From an uncultured Bacteroidales bacterium (GTDB lineage Bacteria; Bacteroidota; Bacteroidia; Bacteroidales; Bacteroidaceae), in the NCBI GenBank assembly GCA_902792555.1, contig CADAZW010000008.1:1-41556 (forward strand): 41,556 nucleotides of DNA, given 5' to 3'. Numbering within the stretch: position 1 is the stretch's first letter; the number at the start of each line of letters is the position of its first letter. Below, in pieces: positions 37,070-41,556 of the stretch. The position numbers were made by a program, and so were the translations under genes. The notes beneath the pieces were generated by a model. It searched no databases. It worked only from the letters and a program-made list of their open reading frames with translations, and was not told where the DNA came from.

Positions 37070-37366
37070 TTACTTTCCAAACGCAGAACGATACTTATCT
37101 CTCAAGCGCCATATCTTTTTGAGATTTGCGGTATCGCCAGTAATGATGGCATCTGACTTTGCAACCTCCTCTATAATTTTTGTTTGCAACTCCAATTCCA
37201 CAAAAAGTTCCTTCTGTCTGACTGTGTCAAGATTGGCCAATGCTTGCAGTGCTTCATTGACCGTTGCTTCATAATCATCTATAGACAAGATGCTATTCTT
37301 ATAATCTCCACACGATACAAAAAGGACAGCAAATACACATACAAATATCAATGCTATCTTCTTCAT
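37070..37366 (-). CDS. Small lipoprotein of unknown function
   Basis: 98 residues from the ATG at 37366. The signal peptide ends in a lipobox FVSC (Cys19). The mature part is helical and charged (EATVNEALQALANLD, LFVELELQTKIIEEV). I do not recognise a family. It lies between the pyrE end and the SRPBCC gene in the same direction. Confidence 0.75.
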   Translation of the reverse strand: MKKIALIFVCVFAVLFVSCGDYKNSILSIDDYEATVNEALQALANLDTVRQKELFVELELQTKIIEEVAKSDAIITGDTANLKKIWRLRDKYRSAFGK

Positions 37367-37400
37367 ATACACAAAGATGTTTTAACCACTAATATCTCTA

Positions 37401-37984
37401 CTACTTAATGCCACCGGCCATCCAGTTTGCAGGATCCTTGCGCCACTCGTTGAGGGTAGGCTGCTGATCGGCAGTAATATAGCCACTTTCGATGGCCACC
37501 TTGACCACAGCCTCATAGTTGGTCAGCGTCACCAGCTTGACACCGGCTTCCCTGAACGCGGCCTCAGCCACGGGAAAACCATAGGTGTAGGCGGCTACCA
37601 TGCCTACCACCTCAAAGCCTGCGGCCCTCAGTGCCTCCACGGCCTTAAGGCTGCTACCGCCAGTAGAGATGAGGTCTGATCCTTGGCCTTGCTGCGCACA
37701 TAGCAGAAAGGCAGCTCCATGGCGTCGGCCACCAAGGCCCCCTGCGCAATAGCGCCCGTGGCAACGCCGGCCACAGCGTCGGCCCCGGCAAAAAACTCTT
37801 TCACAAGCACCACCAAATTGTCCTTCACGAATGTGCGCAACTCAGGGTACGACAGCGTCTTGCGGTTGTCGCAGTAGAAAGGCGACTTCCAGCCGCTCGC
37901 CCAGGTGAAGGGCGCGTCCGGCTGCACCTTGACAGCCTGAACCTCAAGCAGGCGGGACGCAAATTCAGTCTCTACGTTTTTCAT
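37401..37984 (-). pseudogene. pyrE: Orotate phosphoribosyltransferase with internal deletion
   Basis: Pyrimidine synthesis enzyme joining orotate and PRPP. The 5' part (from ATG 37984) reads MKNVETEFASRLLEV ... FTWASGWKSPFYCDNRKTLSYP ... AGVATGAIAQGALVADA ... YVRSKAKD. After the codons for KD the frame breaks. The other frame picks up at DLISTGGSSLKAV and runs to the stop at 37401. The missing segment should be about 61 bases and carry the strand leading into the PRPP motif (normally VVVVEDLISTGGSS), so the enzyme would be dead as written. The gene sits at its expected place upstream of SRPBCC and argH. A second set of pyrE pieces lies at 41209-41556. Confidence 0.88.
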
Positions 37985-38004
37985 ATTTATATTTTTTTCA
38001 AGAG

Positions 38005-38175
38005 TCAAGAGTCTAGAGGTTTTTCCTCTTCGGTGTCTTCCCACGGGAAGCTCTCGTAGCGATGGGAGAACTGGCCACCGCCGCCGACCTCCTCGTGGTA
38101 GCCGGGGCTGGTGCAGATGATGCTGGTGCTCTGGATGCAAGCCACGGTCATCGTGGGCTTCTGATATTGCTTCAT
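38005..38175 (-). CDS. 56-residue peptide gene coupled to the surface protein
   Basis: Encodes 56 residues starting MKQYQKPTMTVACIQ, then SIICTSPG, a glycine run VGGGGQFSHRYES and an acidic end. Similar small proteins starting MKKYxxPxxxV with a C-S/T-P motif are, from memory, common in Bacteroidales, with no known function. Its ATG overlaps the stop of the surface gene in ATGA. GGAGG lies 7 bases upstream, inside that gene's last codons, a rare clear Shine-Dalgarno sequence in this window. Translation is probably coupled. Confidence 0.7.
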   Translation of the reverse strand: MKQYQKPTMTVACIQSTSIICTSPGYHEEVGGGGQFSHRYESFPWEDTEEEKPLDS

Positions 38176-41048
38176 CTCAGTACCTCCTTTCTTCCGTTGT
38201 GGATATAAATGCCCTTGGCGGCGGGCTTGCCGTCAAGCTTCACACCCGTGATGGTGTACCATGCTCCATCCGCGCCTCTCCCCATTAAGGGGGAGTCGGA
38301 GGGGGTCTGTATCCCTGTGGGTTCGTCAAAGTCGGGCAGTCCGAGGAACGACTGCGCACTGGACGATGCTGGCGGCAGGGCGAGCCATGCCTTGTTGGCC
38401 GCGCTATAGAATGAGGCGCCGCCGTCCTCTCCCCAATACCAGCCGATGTCGGTGCCGCTCTGGTTGTATGTCAGCTTGTAATACTTCGTGCCGCCGCCAT
38501 CGTCAGGTATCCACTTTTGCCTTTCGCTGCCGCCAAGCAGGTTCGTCTGGCTGATGGCTGCGACGGTGGGTACGGTGATGCCGACGTCAATGGTCTGCAA
38601 GCCGTCGGCTGCTGCTGTCTGTAGCATCACGGCAGTCTTTGCGGGCACGGTGTTATTGGCGGTGCTGCCGTCGGCGATGGTCTCATAGGTCAGCTGTCCG
38701 GCGTCGGCAAAGGCGGTCACGATGCGGGCTTTCATGCCTACTGGTAGCACGAGGTCGAACAGGCCATAGTACGTGCCGTAGCCCTCCTTGGCCAGCGTGA
38801 CGCTTGTGGTGGCCGTCCAGCTGGGACCAGTGATGTAGCGCGTCTTGTCCACAGTCACGTCATCCAGGCCGTCGCCGATGGTGACGGTGCCACAAAAGGA
38901 GTAATCGCCGCTCGTACCTATGATATTGACTTTGTTTAATGATGATATCTTCGTGGCTGACACGCATTGAATACCATCAGTGATGGTGATGTTGCCGCAG
39001 GAGCCATTTTTTCCGCAGCCGATGGCGGCAGCTGTATTTGAAATACAAAAGGCCGTGACTGTGCCGCCCGTGATGGTGATGTCGCCGCAGTATTCATCTT
39101 CTCCGCTGCCGATGCCCGCAGCATACGAATTTCCCGTGGCCGTGAGTGAGCCGTCGCCCTGGATGGTGAGAGTCTTGCCTTGTGGGACAAAGATGCCCGC
39201 CGAATGATAGCCGCCCGTCACGGCGTTCTCGCCGCTGAGGATGATGGTGGCGTTGCCCTCGCAGGTAATGCCCGCCCACTGGTGCGAAGTGCTATTACTA
39301 ATGCTGGTGATGTTTACCCCGCTGAGCGTCACCGTCGCGCCGTCGGCAATGGTGACGTGGGTATGCCTGTCGCCCGTACCCGTCAGCGTCTGGCCGTCGT
39401 ACAGCGTTAAGGCTCCGTTGGGGACGGTTTCCGTCTGCGGTCGCCACATTGCATAGAGCGTTACGCTGAAAATATCTGAAACCTGTTTTGCATAATAAGT
39501 GCCACTGCCATCATCCGCTGTGTTCCACCCTGCAAATATCTTGCCTTCGGGGGCGGTTAAGGTGCAGGTGGGGAAGGCTTGTGCCGTGCCGTCCCACGTG
39601 AACGTCCAGTCGTCCATCGTGCCCGAGCCGCCGTTGGCATCGAAGTGGATGGTGGAGGTCAGACAGCCATTAGGCTCGTAGATGTAGGGACTCTCGCTGA
39701 CGGGACCAGTCACACCGCTGATGCTCACCGTACCGCAGACGCTATATTCTTCACCCATACCGATGCTGTGTTGGGCTTTGTTGCCTTTCGTAGCAGTGAC
39801 GCTCATGACCGTTCGTGCGATAGTGATGTTGCCGCAAGTGCTATAATCGACATTTCCTCCATATGACCTTCCTAAACCGCAGCCGATGCCAGCGGCATTG
39901 CTTCCTCCCGTGGCAATGACTATGCCGCCCGTGATGGTGATGTCGCCGCAGGAGGAATTGACAGTTTCAGAGACATTATTTGCACGCCCGCAGCCGATGC
40001 CAGCGGCATCATCCCCTCCCGTGGCGGTCACTGTGCCACCCGCGATGGTGATGTTGCCCGCGCTGGAGTTATAACCACAGCCGATGCCGGCAGCATTGTA
40101 GCCGCCTATGGCCGTGACGGTGCCCCCTTCGATAGTAATGTCGCCGCAAGAGCATCCTTCCGTACCACCGATGCCCGCAGACCTATGGCTTCCAAGAGCC
40201 GTAATATTGCCACTCTTGATAACGATGTTGCCACATTCCACCTTTGAGATACCGCCGATACCCGCTCCACTTCCCAGACCGCTACCGCTTCTATCCTGAG
40301 TAGCCGCTTCCAGCGAGCCGTTGCCTTGGATGGTGAGTGTATGGCCTGCGGGGATATAGATGCCGGGGTAAAGGAATCTACCGCCTTTCACGCTGTTCGT
40401 TGTGCCGTCGGCAAGCGTGATGGTGGCATCGCCCAAGCAGGTGATGCCTGCCCACTCGCGCGAGGAGTAGTCAGGGATGGCGGTAATGTTCACGTCGCTC
40501 AGCGTCACAGTCGCCCCGTCGGCAATCATGACGTGGGTGTTCGTGCCGCCCGTGCCTGTCAGTATGTCGCCGTCCTGCAGCGTCACCTCGCCCGTCCCGC
40601 TCGTCAGCGTAATGGTCCCAGCCCCCGCCGTCACGGTCACTGCCGTCGTCGCGCCTATCTGCGGATTGCCGTCGCCATTGGTGTCGATGGCATAGACCTT
40701 CACCCAGTAATCGCCCGCGTCAGCGATGGTGATGTCGGAACTGAAGCCGTGGTCGCCCGTGATATTCTTCGCTGAGTTCACGTCGGGCCTCGATACGTTG
40801 GCCGTCAGCACATGCACGTCACCATACTGGTTCGTGCAGCCCGCGTCCGTATAGACATACACATGCACGCCAATGGACACCGATGAAGCGTCGGGGTCAT
40901 ACGCCCAGCCCTGAACATGGATGTATTCCGCCCCGCCCATGCAAAAGTCGAGGCAATTGTCAGGCTGCGCCGCCCCCGCCGTTGCCGCCGTCAGCAGCAG
41001 CGCGAGCAGCGTCATCGCCATGCGATTCACAAAGTTTCTAATATTCAT
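38172..41048 (-). CDS. Large exported beta-helix surface protein with InlB-type repeat
   Basis: A 958-residue protein with a signal peptide (1-27). A beta-rich N-domain is followed by a first module beginning LQDGDILTGTG (157-167) that leads into a glycine-rich parallel beta-helix (about 255-440) with turns like CGDITIEGGTVTAIGG and AAGIGCG, each turn carrying a cysteine. An InlB B-repeat/Listeria-Bacteroides repeat follows (about 465-536, FDANGG to LYAMW). The first module is then repeated (549-690), and a C-terminal part ends in YTITGVKL...KGIYIHNGRKEVLR, the Prevotella-type tail also on the DUF3472 protein. Likely surface-displayed adhesin or glycan-binding protein. It is flanked by duplicated pyrE sequences. 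Confidence 0.85.
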   Translation of the reverse strand: MNIRNFVNRMAMTLLALLLTAATAGAAQPDNCLDFCMGGAEYIHVQGWAYDPDASSVSIGVHVYVYTDAGCTNQYGDVHVLTANVSRPDVNSAKNITGDHGFSSDITIADAGDYWVKVYAIDTNGDGNPQIGATTAVTVTAGAGTITLTSGTGEVTLQDGDILTGTGGTNTHVMIADGATVTLSDVNITAIPDYSSREWAGITCLGDATITLADGTTNSVKGGRFLYPGIYIPAGHTLTIQGNGSLEAATQDRSGSGLGSGAGIGGISKVECGNIVIKSGNITALGSHRSAGIGGTEGCSCGDITIEGGTVTAIGGYNAAGIGCGYNSSAGNITIAGGTVTATGGDDAAGIGCGRANNVSETVNSSCGDITITGGIVIATGGSNAAGIGCGLGRSYGGNVDYSTCGNITIARTVMSVTATKGNKAQHSIGMGEEYSVCGTVSISGVTGPVSESPYIYEPNGCLTSTIHFDANGGSGTMDDWTFTWDGTAQAFPTCTLTAPEGKIFAGWNTADDGSGTYYAKQVSDIFSVTLYAMWRPQTETVPNGALTLYDGQTLTGTGDRHTHVTIADGATVTLSGVNITSISNSTSHQWAGITCEGNATIILSGENAVTGGYHSAGIFVPQGKTLTIQGDGSLTATGNSYAAGIGSGEDEYCGDITITGGTVTAFCISNTAAAIGCGKNGSCGNITITDGIQCVSATKISSLNKVNIIGTSGDYSFCGTVTIGDGLDDVTVDKTRYITGPSWTATTSVTLAKEGYGTYYGLFDLVLPVGMKARIVTAFADAGQLTYETIADGSTANNTVPAKTAVMLQTAAADGLQTIDVGITVPTVAAISQTNLLGGSERQKWIPDDGGGTKYYKLTYNQSGTDIGWYWGEDGGASFYSAANKAWLALPPASSSAQSFLGLPDFDEPTGIQTPSDSPLMGRGADGAWYTITGVKLDGKPAAKGIYIHNGRKEVLR

Positions 41049-41072
41049 AGTTTTCGTTTGTTTTTCATTCTA

Positions 41073-41105
41073 CAAAGTTACGGAAAAAAGATTAAATGCC
41101 GCAAG
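41073..41105 (-). promoter_or_regulatory. Promoter of the surface protein gene
   Basis: On the minus strand CTTG (41105-41102), a 21-base spacer, and a perfect TAACTTTG (41080-41073), 24 bases before the ATG. One mismatch in the -33 element. Confidence 0.65.
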
Positions 41106-41208
41106 TGAATGAAAAAAAAATCACTACATTTGCATTCGTTTCAAGGCAGAAAGACAAATGGCGCAATCCGCCATCCTCGACGTTCGCAGGCTGACAAAAA
41201 GGATTGAC

Positions 41209-41242
41209 GGCGGGCCGCAAATTCAGTCTCTACGTTTCTCAT
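41209..41242 (-). pseudogene. pyrE: pyrE 5' fragment (11 codons)
   Basis: Thirty-four bases match the start of the pyrE at 37951-37984 with two mismatches and encode MRNVETEFAAR. After that the frame diverges and soon stops. It begins 37 bases after the end of the upstream pyrE 3' part, so a second head-to-tail pyrE start is visible with the rest replaced by the surface gene region. Confidence 0.75.
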
Positions 41243-41279
41243 CATATTCATATATATATTTTAACCACTAATATCTCTA

Positions 41280-41556
41280 CTACTTAATGCTACCGGCCAT
41301 CCAGTTGGCAGGATCCTTGCGCCACTCGTTGAGGGTAGGCTGCTGATCGGCAGTAATATAGCCACTTTCGATGGCCACGCTGACCACTGCCTCATAGTTT
41401 GTGAGAGTCAGCAACCTTACGCCTGCTTTTTGGAAAGCCTGTTCGGCAATAGGGAATCCATAGGTGTAGGCGGCTACCATGCCTACCACCTCAAAGCCTG
41501 CGGCCCTCAGTGCCTCCACGGCCTTAAGGCTGCTACCGCCAGTAGAGATGAGGTCT
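41280..41556 (-). CDS. pyrE: Orotate phosphoribosyltransferase, C-terminal part, cut by the window edge
   Basis: Ninety-one codons from DLISTGGSSLKAV (PRPP-binding loop) to AGSIK and stop, entering from the right edge. It aligns without gaps to the 3' part of the pyrE at 37401 and differs at 8 residues, all but one in a central patch (for example VAEAAFREAG versus IAEQAFQKAG). The 24 bases after the stop are also duplicated. The window ends exactly where the other copy shows its deletion junction, so this copy may be the intact gene. Confidence 0.85.
   Translation of the reverse strand, partial: DLISTGGSSLKAVEALRAAGFEVVGMVAAYTYGFPIAEQAFQKAGVRLLTLTNYEAVVSVAIESGYITADQQPTLNEWRKDPANWMAGSIK

Noticed and set aside
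41125-41132. Plus-strand promoter TACATTTG upstream of the right pyrE pieces
   Set aside because: No -33 TTTG is found and no plus-strand gene follows.

Overview
The window looks like part of a Bacteroidales chromosome, most likely Prevotellaceae. Three things point there. The promoters fit the Bacteroidetes TTTG / TAnnTTTG pattern. The gene set is typical of the order: MurE with a DNPR motif (meso-DAP type), the KorAB 2-oxoacid:ferredoxin oxidoreductase of anaerobes, a DUF3472 surface protein, lipoproteins, and a Prevotella-style C-terminal tail on two exported proteins. Most genes also lack a clear Shine-Dalgarno sequence. The assignment is by recall of gene families, not by database search.

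Left block (1-8022, minus strand): murG-murC-ftsQ-ftsA-ftsZ-ftsZ, the late half of the division and cell wall (dcw) cluster. It has two tandem, divergent ftsZ genes that both keep the GTPase and T7-loop motifs. It is followed by a gene cut by the left edge whose first residues resemble a SUI1/YciH-type factor but which continues as a coiled coil. Middle-left (8023-12946): a divergent promoter region, a large exported DUF3472 protein, and about 1.2 kb of repeat-rich sequence without a convincing gene. Then on the plus strand comes the early half of the dcw cluster, mraZ-rsmH-ftsL-ftsI(PBP)-murE-mraY-murD-ftsW, led by a promoter carrying MraZ-type TGGGG repeats. The two halves are normally contiguous (ftsW-murG). 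Here they lie back to back, as a single inversion with one breakpoint between ftsW and murG would produce.

Downstream on the plus strand are a cyclophilin-type PPIase, recO, a 660-bp spacer with several phased repeat arrays, a membrane-anchored TerB/AAA+ protein of lower GC character, tRNA-Glu, rpsT, korA, korB, a frameshifted gyrB, prmC and recX. On the minus strand at the right are a lipoprotein, argH, an SRPBCC protein, a small lipoprotein, a pyrE with an internal deletion, a 56-residue peptide gene coupled to a beta-helix surface protein, and a second set of pyrE pieces. These pyrE duplications flank the surface gene, and the last 99 bases of the window exactly repeat an internal pyrE segment, so the right end may be shaped by assembly.

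A recurring theme is the intergenic DNA. Many spacers, even inside the cell wall operon, hold short phased repeats (7, 8, 9 and 21 bp) and dispersed phrases that recur in both orientations. The strongest leads are the tandem ftsZ pair, the split dcw cluster, the 21-bp-phased arrays beside the TerB/AAA+ gene, and the pyrE-flanked surface gene cassette.
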